Positions 54,132 through 62,800 of a DNA stretch of 64,000 bases are shown here, in pieces. The position numbers and the translations under genes were made by a program. The DNA comes from Planctomycetota bacterium (lineage in GTDB: Bacteria; Planctomycetota; PLA2). The notes beneath the pieces were generated by a model. That model saw nothing but the letters and a program-made list of their open reading frames with translations. It did no database searches and was not told the origin of the DNA. The stretch covers positions 156,255 through 220,254 of the forward strand of contig JAJFFF010000051.1 of assembly GCA_021776785.1 (NCBI GenBank). Direction: 5' to 3'. Each line of letters starts with the position of its first letter. Position 1 is the stretch's first letter.

Positions 54132-57100
54132 GTGAGAGTTTGGATTGTGCTGCTCGTGCTGGCGGTGTGCGCCTGCGGGAAGGAAACACCGAAACGCAAG
54201 GCGCCCAAGGCAGGCGCGGGTGCGGCGAAACAGCCGACGGCCGACAAGCCCGCCGCTGCTAAGACTGCCGCCCCCGAGCCCGCGCGTTTTGTCGCGAAAC
54301 TCGGGGCCGACGCTGGGGTTACGAGCGTCGCCATGTCGGCCGACGGTCGCGTTCTCGTGACGGGCGGCGATCGCGCCGCGCACGTGTGGGATGTTGTCGC
54401 GGGACGAAAGATCCACGACCTAACAGCGCGCCGCGGTCCGACGGCTTCCGTCGCACTTTCCGCCGACGGTTCGGTCCTGCTCACCGGTAGCACGGATGGC
54501 GCGGCGCACGTGTGGGACGGCAACACCGGCGAACCCAAACGGGAAGTTAAGGTGAAGATGCGCGCCGTGACCGCGGTCGCACTGTCGCCCGACGGAAGCC
54601 GCGCGATCATCGCTGGCGAACACGCCGTCGCCGTCGCAGACCTAGCCTCTGGCAAGAGCCCGAATTCGATCAAGTTCCGCGGCACGGCAACATCGGTCGC
54701 GTTGCTGGGTGCGGATCGATTCGCTGTCGGAAGCAGTGACCATCGCGTTCTCGTCTACGAGATCGGTCGCGGCAAGAGACCGGTTGTGTTCTTGGGACAC
54801 ACTGGCGCCGTCACGTCGATCGCGGCATCCGCGGATGGACAGCTCGTCTTGAGCGGAAGTCGCGACAACACCGCGCGGCTATGGAAGGCCGGCGACCGCA
54901 CGGAACTGCGCCGGTTTGTGGGACACGGCGGCGCCGTGACGTGCGTCGCCTTGTCGCCGGACGGACGCCTCGTGTTGACGGGCAGCGACGACGGTACGGT
55001 ACGGCTCTGGGACGATGCCGGACGCGAGTTGCGACGCTTCGTCGGGCACGACGGTGGTGTATCGTCGCTCGCGTTTGGTCCGTCCGGCGTCGTCCTCACC
55101 GGCGGAAGGGACGGAACGACGCGCTTGTGGACCGCCGAGGGCCAGGAGCTTTGCCGACTGGTGAGCGCGCCGCAAGGTGAGTGGGCCGTCATTGACTCGT
55201 CGGGCCGCTACGACGGGTCGAACGGCGGGGATGTCGACGGTATTTTCTGGGAGGCGGGCGGCGCGTCGATCTCGTTGGGTCAACTCAAGGACCGCTACTA
55301 CGAACCGAGTCTCCTCGCAAAAAGTATCGGTTTTGATCGCGAACCGGTGCGCGACGTCCCGCCGTTGACGAGTGCCGATCCGCCGCCCAAGGTCGAGGCG
55401 AAGGCGCAAGGCACAAAAGTCGATGTCGAAGTCACCGACCGTGGCGGCGGCGTCGGCCGGGTCGAGGTCAAGATCAACGGCAAGGAGGCTCGCTTCGATG
55501 CGAGCGCGGATCTTGCGAAGAGCGAAGGTCTCGATCTCGCCGGTGATCCGCGTTTACGCGACGGCGAAACCAACGACGTCGAGGTCACCGCGTACAACGC
55601 GCGTGGCGACATCGGGTCCACGGGCGGATTGTTCACGGTCGTCGCGCCAGGCGAGCCGGACACATCGCCCATCAAACTGTGGGCCGTCGTGGTCGGAGTT
55701 TCGGAGTACGCGGGGGAAAACATTCGGTTGCTGTACGCGGCCAAGGACGCGCACGACTTCGCGAATGCGATTCGGCTGGCGGCCGGATACGAACCGGTGT
55801 CGATCAAAGACGTTGGCAAAAATAAGGCGCCCGAGAAGGCTGTGAAGGAACCGATGTTTGCCGAACTCAAGATCGTCGAACTGACGGACGCCGCCGCGAC
55901 GCGCGACGCGATCAAGTCGGCGCTCGAAAAGCTCAAGGGCGCGACCGCAAACGACGTCGTGGTCGTATACATGGCGGGGCACGGCGTGACCTACGGCGAG
56001 GAGTACTACTACCTGACGCAGGAGGCGAAGTCCGGCGACGTTGCCGAGGCTGGTGTGCGCGAGACGGCGGCTCTGTCGGGAGACACGATCACAAACCTCG
56101 TGAATCAGTCGGCCGTGAAGCACCAGGTGATGATCTTGGATACCTGCGCGGCGGGTCAGATTCTGTTCAACGCGCAGCGCAAGGCGCCAACCTCAGCGCG
56201 CAAGCGCGCGTTGGAACGACTCAAGGATCGCACGGGGTTTTTCGTGCTCGCGGGATCTGCCTCCGACCGCGTCAGCTACGAAGCGTCGGTGTTTAAGCAG
56301 GGACTGTTGACCTACGCGCTGTTGAGCGGCATGAAAGGCGTGGCGTTGCTCGATAGCGGGCTTGAGAATGCCCCCGAGCCGAGCCCGGTGCGCGATCAGC
56401 CGCTCGCGGTGCCGACGCAGCCGCAGCCGCGCGAGGTCGACGTCTTGAAGCTGTTCCGGTTCGCCATCGAAGAAGTGCCTCGTCTCGCTACGCGCATCAA
56501 AACAGCCGACGTCCAGCGTCCCCAGCTCTCGATGCCGAAAGCGGGGAACTCGTTTCCGATCGGTTTGCTCGGCGCGGCCGAACTCGACAAGATCAAGTTG
56601 GAGAGCGAGCGTGCTGTGTTTGGGCAGTGTGTTTTCGTCGACGCCGACGAACTCGGCGATCCGCTGGATCTTGTTGGGCGTGTCGAGTTTGGCCTGAACG
56701 GCGACGACATGTTTGTGTTCGTAAATGTGCGCCATATCCCCGCCGCTTATTGGGTGTCGGGGAGCTACGCACTCGATAAAAACGATGCGAGTTTGGTCGA
56801 TGTCGCGTTTCGATTGCACGGTCCGGCCCCACTGGGTGACGGATCAGCGCCGATGACAATCACCGGACCAAGAAACGACGCGGACGCACTCGCAAAAAAG
56901 ATCGTCGAGCGGATCGCGGAACGGTTTAAGACGGCCGGGCGCGGAGTCGATCCCCCGAAGCCAGCCGCTCCCTTGATGGAAGTCACCGACAGTCCGGACC
57001 CGGTTGGCGTCGGCAAAGAGGTGACGTACCAGATCTCTGTCTTGAACACGGGCGGACAGCCCGCGCGCAACATCGCAATCACGTGCGACTACGAGTCTGT

Positions 57101-57320
57101 GGCCGAGTTTGTGTCGGCGGGCGGTGCGACCGACGGGACGGCGAATTCCAAGACCGTTAGGTTCGAAGTCCTCTCCGAGCTCGCGCCCAATGCAACCGCA
57201 ACGTGGCGCGTCGTCTTCAAAGCGAAGAAGCCCGGCGATACGATGTTGACAGTCCGGCTCAACTGGACCGGAGCGACGCAGAGAGTCAAGGAGACGGAGA
57301 GTTCACGGTTTGGCGGCTAG
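54132..57320 (+). CDS. WD40-repeat + caspase-like lipoprotein with C-terminal DUF11/CARDB-type domain
   Basis: 1,062 residues from GTG 54132 (GTG 54108 also in frame). A lipoprotein-like signal (IVLLVLAVCAC) is followed by a Lys/Ala linker. Seven to eight WD40 blades (~50-345) repeat the pattern VTSIAASADGQLVLSGSRDNTARLWKAGD. An Ig-like stretch follows. The caspase-like domain (~515-760) has LWAVVVGVSEYAG, catalytic His617 (YMAGHGVTYG) and catalytic Cys672 (MILDTCAAGQ). The last ~115 residues are a CARDB/DUF11-type beta domain (VTDSPDPVGVGKEVTYQISVLNTGG). The layout predicts a surface sensor with an effector protease. Divergent from another caspase-like gene. Confidence 0.9.
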   Translation: MRVWIVLLVLAVCACGKETPKRKAPKAGAGAAKQPTADKPAAAKTAAPEPARFVAKLGADAGVTSVAMSADGRVLVTGGDRAAHVWDVVAGRKIHDLTARRGPTASVALSADGSVLLTGSTDGAAHVWDGNTGEPKREVKVKMRAVTAVALSPDGSRAIIAGEHAVAVADLASGKSPNSIKFRGTATSVALLGADRFAVGSSDHRVLVYEIGRGKRPVVFLGHTGAVTSIAASADGQLVLSGSRDNTARLWKAGDRTELRRFVGHGGAVTCVALSPDGRLVLTGSDDGTVRLWDDAGRELRRFVGHDGGVSSLAFGPSGVVLTGGRDGTTRLWTAEGQELCRLVSAPQGEWAVIDSSGRYDGSNGGDVDGIFWEAGGASISLGQLKDRYYEPSLLAKSIGFDREPVRDVPPLTSADPPPKVEAKAQGTKVDVEVTDRGGGVGRVEVKINGKEARFDASADLAKSEGLDLAGDPRLRDGETNDVEVTAYNARGDIGSTGGLFTVVAPGEPDTSPIKLWAVVVGVSEYAGENIRLLYAAKDAHDFANAIRLAAGYEPVSIKDVGKNKAPEKAVKEPMFAELKIVELTDAAATRDAIKSALEKLKGATANDVVVVYMAGHGVTYGEEYYYLTQEAKSGDVAEAGVRETAALSGDTITNLVNQSAVKHQVMILDTCAAGQILFNAQRKAPTSARKRALERLKDRTGFFVLAGSASDRVSYEASVFKQGLLTYALLSGMKGVALLDSGLENAPEPSPVRDQPLAVPTQPQPREVDVLKLFRFAIEEVPRLATRIKTADVQRPQLSMPKAGNSFPIGLLGAAELDKIKLESERAVFGQCVFVDADELGDPLDLVGRVEFGLNGDDMFVFVNVRHIPAAYWVSGSYALDKNDASLVDVAFRLHGPAPLGDGSAPMTITGPRNDADALAKKIVERIAERFKTAGRGVDPPKPAAPLMEVTDSPDPVGVGKEVTYQISVLNTGGQPARNIAITCDYESVAEFVSAGGATDGTANSKTVRFEVLSELAPNATATWRVVFKAKKPGDTMLTVRLNWTGATQRVKETESSRFGG

Positions 57321-57457
57321 CGCCGCGTGCGCTCTTGCGCGTCATCTTGCGAATCTAGCGTCCATGCGGCCCGCACTTGGCTCAATTTGAGACACGATGC
57401 AAGCGTGCGCACTCCGCGGCACCAAAAGCGCGAGCGTCGCGGACCGAAAATCAGAGC

Positions 57458-57817
57458 ATGGCAACTTCGATGGTGGAAAAGCTCGCTCGGGAATACTTGC
57501 ACTTGGTGGACGAGGGGTGGTCCCCGGATCTCGAAGAGTTCTTGGGGCGCGTCCCCAAGGACATGCGCGATCCGTGCCGGGCTCAGATCGACGACCTGAT
57601 GAAGATCGCCCATGAGATCGTGCCGGCCGATGCGGCCGAACCGCAAGCCGTGGTCGTGCCCGAACCTGAGCCCGAAGTCGAACCCGAGTCGGCACAGGTG
57701 CCCGAGCCGGATCCGGAACCGGTACGTGCATCGGCACCGGAACCGGCGCCCGTCCCCGCAGGCCCGCAGCTTCTTAGCAAAGAAGAAGCGATGGCGATGT
57801 GGGGCAGCCAGGGTTAG
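57458..57817 (+). CDS. small protein with helical N-terminus and Pro/Glu-rich tail
   Basis: 119 residues from ATG 57458; an in-frame TTG at 57377 gives a basic extension that looks untranslated. Residues 5-52 form a helical domain (VEKLAREYLHLVDEGWSPDLEEFLGRVP) like the N-terminal adapter segment found before kinase domains in planctomycete proteins. Residues ~60-105 are Pro/Glu-Val repeats (PEPEPEVEPE). The end is LLSKEEAMAMWGSQG. It is not membrane-bound. It may be a regulatory adapter; the function is unknown. Convergent REP-like sequence follows. Confidence 0.7.
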   Translation: MATSMVEKLAREYLHLVDEGWSPDLEEFLGRVPKDMRDPCRAQIDDLMKIAHEIVPADAAEPQAVVVPEPEPEVEPESAQVPEPDPEPVRASAPEPAPVPAGPQLLSKEEAMAMWGSQG

Positions 57818-57859
57818 CGCTCGAACCCCGCCGCGTTCGCGTTTCCGGAACCCGTTTCC

Positions 57860-58014
57860 GGAACCAGGTCAATCCGTCGTCATGGCGATCGCCGCCTATC
57901 GCGCCAAGTCGCGTATCCACTTGGCGCGATTCTCGCCGTTTTGGTTGACGCCGGATTGACCTGGTACCGAATTCGGTACCGAATTCGACGCCGGATTGAC
58001 CTGGTACCGAATTC
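57860..58014. repeat. REP-like repeat cluster
   Basis: 57860-57883 (GGAACCAGGTCAATCCGTCG...) is inverted at 57945-57968, and the 28-bp right arm recurs exactly at 57947-57974 and 57987-58014 (period 40 bp, separated by GGTACCGAATTC). CGCGCCAAG/CTTGGCGCG form an inner hairpin (57900-57928). It lies between convergent genes and touches the stop of the HExxH gene. Related copies are at 52132 and 63807. Confidence 0.75.
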
Positions 58015-58891
58015 AGAGGCCGGCTCCGACACCGGCAATCGAACGCGCCAGCGCTTCAACATCAATTCCGAACGCTTCTTTGCAGGCGGCTCTTCCGGCG
58101 TCTTCCCACGTTGCCGATTGGATGAGGCCTGCGAACGCTTCTTGGTTGCGCGTCGCGAGTCCTCTGGTCAGCGTGTAGGCCAGGTCGTACGCGGCCGTGC
58201 TTCGCTCGTCCGGTTTTGCGAACGCTTCGCCCGTCCAAAACGTTTCCAGGCCGTGGCGGCGCCAGCACTCCTGCATGTCCTGTAGCTCGTCGGCGTCGAG
58301 TAGTGTTCGGCCGAACGGCTCCGTCGCGATTTCGGCGATCCCTTCGTCGAGCCACAGCGGGAGCGGGTACGCGCTCGCGTTTGCGTGGGCCAACTCGTGT
58401 GCTGCGGTTTCCTCCAGGTCCATGAGTTCCGCGGGCCCAAGCGCCACGTGAACCAGTTCGCCATTTAGGCAGACACCTACGGACGCCGCGCTGTGTCCAT
58501 CGTCAAAAAATGGCGCGACGTAGTCGTAGTACGTGTCGGTCGTTGCAAGGGCGAGCAGCGCGACCCAGGGCGCGGTGTCATGCCCTAACAACTGTGCGGT
58601 GCGCGCGCACGAACGAGTCGTCGACGCGAGCAGCAACGCCGCGGGCCTCTCCGGGAGGGCGGTCAACAACACCACCAGCTCCGATTCCATAACGCGGTAG
58701 GGCGGTCCCAGCGTCGCTGCCAGGCGCTCGAGCCACTGCCGGACCACGGGTCGCCACGCTTCCTCTTGTTTGGCGGCAGCGACATGTTTTGTAATCCACG
58801 ACGACACGACCTCGCCGTCTAGGTGTGGAAGTCCGAACTTTGCCTGCAATGCGTTCGGGATGTTTGCGAGGTCGAAGGGCACGGCGCTCAT
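58013..58891 (-). CDS. HExxH metallopeptidase-like protein (MA-like)
   Basis: 292 residues from ATG 58891 (an in-frame GTG at 58900 is possible). The zinc site is H165-E166-L-A-H169 followed by WLDEG with Glu183, the gluzincin arrangement of peptidase-MA-like proteins. The N-terminal ~150 residues are mixed alpha/beta. There is no signal peptide, so it is cytoplasmic. The catalytic activity is likely but the substrate is unknown. Its stop (58013-58015) runs into the REP-like cluster. Confidence 0.8.
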   Translation of the reverse strand: MSAVPFDLANIPNALQAKFGLPHLDGEVVSSWITKHVAAAKQEEAWRPVVRQWLERLAATLGPPYRVMESELVVLLTALPERPAALLLASTTRSCARTAQLLGHDTAPWVALLALATTDTYYDYVAPFFDDGHSAASVGVCLNGELVHVALGPAELMDLEETAAHELAHANASAYPLPLWLDEGIAEIATEPFGRTLLDADELQDMQECWRRHGLETFWTGEAFAKPDERSTAAYDLAYTLTRGLATRNQEAFAGLIQSATWEDAGRAACKEAFGIDVEALARSIAGVGAGL

Positions 58892-58934
58892 CGTACGCAC
58901 TCGCGGCGTGCGCGGCGACGCGGCGCGTCTCGCC

Positions 58935-60428
58935 TTAGCTCGGCGGTGTTGCGGTCGAATGCGGGTTGGCGTTGGCGGGGGCGGGCTTTGCCGTCGGCGC
59001 TTCGCGTGCCGCTTTTGCGATTCCGCGTAGCATTCCTCGAAACACCAGCGCGTGGAGCGGCCAGATCGCGTACCAGTAGACCAAGCCGAACAATCCGAGC
59101 GGGTCGAACAGGGCGGTTTGGCGGATCGTTGATCCGGTTTTCGTTTCTTCGACTTCGAATTGCAGCCAGGCGCGGCCCGGCACTTTCATTTCGGCGAACA
59201 GCCTCAGCTTGTGGTTGTCTTCGATCTCGCGGACGCGCCACCAATCGACCGTGTCGCCGGGCGCCAAGTGATCGGGGTCACGCCGGCCGCGTCTTAGGCC
59301 GACGCCGCCGACCAACAAGTCCAGCATGCCGCGCGTAGTCCACAGCCAGTTGGCGTAGTACCAGCCGGTCTTGCCGCCGATGCGGCGGATCGGTCGAAAT
59401 GCTTGGTGGGGCGGGACCGGCACGTCGATCGTGCGCGAGTCGACGAGGCGCGATCCGAAGCGCAATCCGCCCCAGCTTCGCAACGGCCCTTTGGACGACA
59501 GTGCGTCGGACCATCGCGTCTCCGCAAACCGGCTGTCTTCTTGGCGGCGTGCGCGGTCGATCGCGGTCGCGATGTCGCGCGGCTTAATGTCGAACACGCG
59601 GCGTGCGCTGTCGTCTTCCACGATCGTTTCGTGGCAGATGCTGTCGATCAGTTTGCGACCGACGCGCGCATAGAGCGGCGTCACCAATCCCAGCCAGCGG
59701 CTCGAAAGTCCCGGCGACAAAAACGGCACCGGGATGAGGAGACGGCGCAGGCCGCGTTGCCGCGCGTACTCGCGCATCAGCTCGCCGTATGAAACGACCG
59801 ACGTGCCGCCGATTTCAAAACAGTGGCTGCCGGTTAAATCCGCGCTGCGGGCGGCGAGGAGATACGCGATCACATCTTCGACCGCGATCGGCTGCGTCTT
59901 CACGCGTAACCATCGCGGCGTGATCATGACCGGCAGTCGATCGGTGAGCGACCGGATCATCTCGAACGAGAGGCTTCCCGAACCGATGATGATCGCGCTG
60001 CGAAACTCGATCGTGGGGCAGCCCGACGTGCGTAAGATCTCGCCGACCTCTTGCCGGCTTGCGAGGTGCGGGGAGAGGTCGTCGCCGCTGCCGAGGCCGC
60101 CGAGGTAGACGATGCGGAGAACGCCCGCGGCTTTCGCGGCCCGCGCGAAGTTGTGTGCCGCTTCGCGCTCTTTGTCGCGAAACGTCCCTTTGTCGCCCAT
60201 CGAGTGAATGAGGTAGTACGCGACGTCGATGTCGCGCAGCGCGGGGCCGAGCGTCTCCGGCTCGAGCACATCGGCCTCGACGACCTCGGTCCCTTCCGGG
60301 ACCCGCGCCCGCAGGTGTCCGGCGCGGCGCGCCATGCAGCGGAGCGCGACGCCGCTCGCTAAGAGCGGGCGGATCAAGCGACCGCCGATGTAGCCGGTGG
60401 CGCCGGTGAGGAGGACTCGTTCAGGCAT
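58935..60428 (-). CDS. SDR-family NAD(P)-binding protein with DUF2867 domain
   Basis: 497 residues. The N-terminal Rossmann domain has GATGYIGG (9-16) and NmrA/atypical-SDR features (VVEADVLEPETLGPALRDIDVAYYLIHSMG). The C-terminal ~170 residues form a DUF2867-type SRPBCC-like domain (GWYYANWLWTTRGMLDLLVGGVGLRRGRRDP, LHALVFRGML). This two-domain combination is common in Actinobacteria, Planctomycetota and Proteobacteria, where the chemistry is undefined. It is transcribed away from the ECF-fusion gene; 43 bp separate it from the HExxH gene. Confidence 0.92.
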   Translation of the reverse strand: MPERVLLTGATGYIGGRLIRPLLASGVALRCMARRAGHLRARVPEGTEVVEADVLEPETLGPALRDIDVAYYLIHSMGDKGTFRDKEREAAHNFARAAKAAGVLRIVYLGGLGSGDDLSPHLASRQEVGEILRTSGCPTIEFRSAIIIGSGSLSFEMIRSLTDRLPVMITPRWLRVKTQPIAVEDVIAYLLAARSADLTGSHCFEIGGTSVVSYGELMREYARQRGLRRLLIPVPFLSPGLSSRWLGLVTPLYARVGRKLIDSICHETIVEDDSARRVFDIKPRDIATAIDRARRQEDSRFAETRWSDALSSKGPLRSWGGLRFGSRLVDSRTIDVPVPPHQAFRPIRRIGGKTGWYYANWLWTTRGMLDLLVGGVGLRRGRRDPDHLAPGDTVDWWRVREIEDNHKLRLFAEMKVPGRAWLQFEVEETKTGSTIRQTALFDPLGLFGLVYWYAIWPLHALVFRGMLRGIAKAAREAPTAKPAPANANPHSTATPPS

Positions 60429-60491
60429 GGGGTTGGGGGTTCTCTTGGGCGCGGCCGGCGCCCTGCGATGAGCCCAGTATGGCGCAGATTC

Positions 60492-60504
60492 TTGGACTGT
60501 CCAA
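60492..60504. promoter_or_regulatory. palindromic operator-like site TTGGAC-T-GTCCAA
   Basis: A perfect 6-bp inverted repeat with a 1-bp centre, immediately before an AT-rich stretch in the divergent promoter region. The regulator is unknown. Confidence 0.35.
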
Positions 60505-60631
60505 ATAAATAATTAAACAAACCAATGATGGATCGGCAGGCGGCGCTCGCCCTGTCGCCGCAGGGAAGCTCGGACCGCCGCGCGCCGTGCCAAAATGATC
60601 CAGACCCGGTCCTCCTCCCGACACCACCTTT

Positions 60632-60674
60632 GTCTGTCTTGGGCTTCTCCCGTGTGTGTGCTCGGAGCCAATCT
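60632..60674 (+). repeat. leader motif shared with 63924-63984
   Basis: GTCTGTCTTGGGCTTCTCC matches 63924-63942 at 18 of 19 positions, and both are followed at variable distance by GCTCG[G/T]AGCCAATC. Common ancestry of the two leaders is likely. Confidence 0.5.
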
Positions 60675-60755
60675 GGTCCATCCGGCGTCATCGTCCGCCT
60701 TCTCGATGGTTTGCACCCTCGGGTCCATTCGCGGGGATTCTATAGAGGAACAACC

Positions 60756-62729
60756 ATGGCGGAACCCTCGAAGATTGCCCTCAGCTCGCTTCTGGAGCAC
60801 CGGCAGTGGGTGCGCGCGCTCGCGTACTCGCTTGTTCGCAACGAGCATGACACTGACGATCTGGAACAGCAGACGTGGCTCGCTGCGCTGCGGCGCCCGC
60901 CCTCGGGAAGTGCGCCGCGCGCGTGGCTTGGGACCGTTGTTCGTCATCTGGCCGGCAAGAAACGGCGCGGCGTGGCACGATTGATGCAACGCGAACAACG
61001 CGCGGCGCGCCCGGAAGCGCTCGCCGCGACCGACGAACTCGTTGCGGAAGCGGAAGCGCACCGCCGCGTCGTCCAGACCGTTCTCGAACTCGACGAGCCG
61101 TACCGATCCACATTGCTCGCCCGCTACTTTCGCGATCTTACGCCCCGGCAGATCGCGGAGCGTACCGGCGTTCCGCGCGAGACCGTGCGGTCGCACCTGC
61201 GGCGCGGCCTCGCGCGCGTCCGCACGCAACTGGAACGAGAAGACGCGCGCGGAGCTTGGATGGTCCTTGTCGCGCCGCTCTTGCCAACCTCCCACTCGAT
61301 TGTCCCCATCGCCGTTGTTGCAACGGAAGGAGCCGCCCTCGTGAGTAAGAAAGTCGCTCTCGTGTTTGTGCTTTGGGCGCTGGTCGCCACGGCTCTGTAT
61401 ACGCGCGAGGTCGTGCGCACGCGCGTGGATGTTCCGCGCGTATCCGTTGCGAACGCGTCGCGCGGCGTTCGCGGGACGGACTTGGATCCCGGGGTGCTAA
61501 CGCCGAACGACGGCGCCGACCGGACGGCACGCCAAGAGCTCGAAGCCTTTCACCAACGGTGGCTCGGATCTCGCCGCAGCGCACTGCGCGGACGCTTGAT
61601 CCACGCCGATACGAAAGAGCCCTTGTCGATCGAAGCGGCGGTCGTTCTTCTCGGCAAGCTTCCCGACGGCGAGCAGTTGCGCTACGAAGTGCGTACGTCC
61701 GCGACGGGTTCATTTTCGGTACCGGACGTGCACTATCCGCTCCACTACGACGCGACGTGCCTAAGCGAAGCGGAAGGCGTACACACGAAGCAAAGCATCT
61801 ACGTGAACGAAGAATGTGCCGCGATGACATTGGAGATTCGTCCCGGTGTCTTTGTGTACGGCCGCGTTCAGAACGAAGTCGGCCTTCCCGTGCCCCAGGC
61901 TCAAGTGCACCTATCGCTCGCGACCAAGCGCAAGCGCCACTCCGCAAAGGTGCAGTCGAACACCGACGGAGACTTTCGAATGTTTATCGACGCGCCGACC
62001 GGCATCGGGCTCATCTTGGCAGCGTCGGGGTCGGGCCATTACCCAGCAACGGGGCAGCTAACCCAAGAGGGCAAGTGCTCATTTCGTGGCGAGATTCAGC
62101 TGACGCGGGCGCCGCGCATCGTCGGCGTAGTGCAAGACCAAGACGGCAAGCCGCTTCGGGACGTCACAATCCAATTCAAGTCTCGGACCGCCATGCTGAA
62201 AGACGGCGATCCGGTTCCGGATCGTGGGCTCTGGAGCGCGCTCAGTCTGCACTCGCAGTGGATCTATTGGCCGAAAAAAAATCAGTCGCGCGTTACGGTC
62301 GGTCCTTCGTTCCCGACCGATGCACGGGGTCGATTCGAAGGTTGGTGCGTGCACCCGGACTTAGAAGTCTGGGCGTTGATCGATCACGCCGGGCGGCCGG
62401 CGTGGTTCCAAAAGATCCCGCTGGACAAGGGCAAGCGCAAGATCGACTTGGGGATGATCCGGCTCCCGGCGCCGGGACCGGATCTTGGCATCGTGTTTCA
62501 AACACCGGACCGCGCCCCGCTCGCGCGTGTGGCGGTGACGTTTAGCGACGCGACGGTTCCCGACGGCATGTCGATCGAACGCTTGGCGACAACCGATGCA
62601 GCCGGCGTCGCCCGGTCGCCGTTCTTGGTACCGGGCCGCAAGTACTTCGTCCGGGTAGGCGCAAGCCGGAACAGCTTGTCGTTTGAAGCGCGGGATGGCC
62701 TCGTCGTGGCCGTCCCGGCGGAGCGCTAA
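60756..62729 (+). CDS. ECF sigma factor fused to membrane helix and exported beta-rich domain
   Basis: 657 residues from ATG 60756 (AGAGGA 6 nt upstream). Residues ~12-80 are sigma region 2 (HRQWVRALAYSLVRNEHDTDDLEQQTWLAAL...AWLGTVVRHLA) and ~105-160 sigma region 4 (YRSTLLARYFRDLTPRQIAERTGVPRETVRSHLRRGLARVRTQLE). A membrane helix (~200-215, VALVFVLWALVATALY) follows and then ~440 exported residues with carboxypeptidase-regulatory-like beta domains (GTGSFSVPDVHYPL-type, RVQNEVGLPVPQAQVHLSL, GVVQDQDGKPLRDVTIQFKS). The sigma is thus tethered to the membrane by its own sensor. No separate anti-sigma gene adjoins it. Confidence 0.9.
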   Translation: MAEPSKIALSSLLEHRQWVRALAYSLVRNEHDTDDLEQQTWLAALRRPPSGSAPRAWLGTVVRHLAGKKRRGVARLMQREQRAARPEALAATDELVAEAEAHRRVVQTVLELDEPYRSTLLARYFRDLTPRQIAERTGVPRETVRSHLRRGLARVRTQLEREDARGAWMVLVAPLLPTSHSIVPIAVVATEGAALVSKKVALVFVLWALVATALYTREVVRTRVDVPRVSVANASRGVRGTDLDPGVLTPNDGADRTARQELEAFHQRWLGSRRSALRGRLIHADTKEPLSIEAAVVLLGKLPDGEQLRYEVRTSATGSFSVPDVHYPLHYDATCLSEAEGVHTKQSIYVNEECAAMTLEIRPGVFVYGRVQNEVGLPVPQAQVHLSLATKRKRHSAKVQSNTDGDFRMFIDAPTGIGLILAASGSGHYPATGQLTQEGKCSFRGEIQLTRAPRIVGVVQDQDGKPLRDVTIQFKSRTAMLKDGDPVPDRGLWSALSLHSQWIYWPKKNQSRVTVGPSFPTDARGRFEGWCVHPDLEVWALIDHAGRPAWFQKIPLDKGKRKIDLGMIRLPAPGPDLGIVFQTPDRAPLARVAVTFSDATVPDGMSIERLATTDAAGVARSPFLVPGRKYFVRVGASRNSLSFEARDGLVVAVPAER

Positions 62730-62800
62730 GCGACGACGCGCGCTGCGTTGCGCCCAAGCCTGCCGAGTTGATTTCGGAGGCGCGTGAACTCCGCGCGCGC

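Larger units (their letters stand above)
60429..60755. other. intergenic region with AT-rich promoter patch
   Basis: 327 bp between divergent genes. It holds a palindrome (60492-60504), an AT-rich stretch AAATAAATAATTAAAC (60502-60517) that is the best promoter candidate for the sigma-fusion gene, and a leader shared with sequence at 63924. No gene or RNA is recognised. An open frame running from 60525 into the sigma gene is not supported by composition. Confidence 0.5.
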
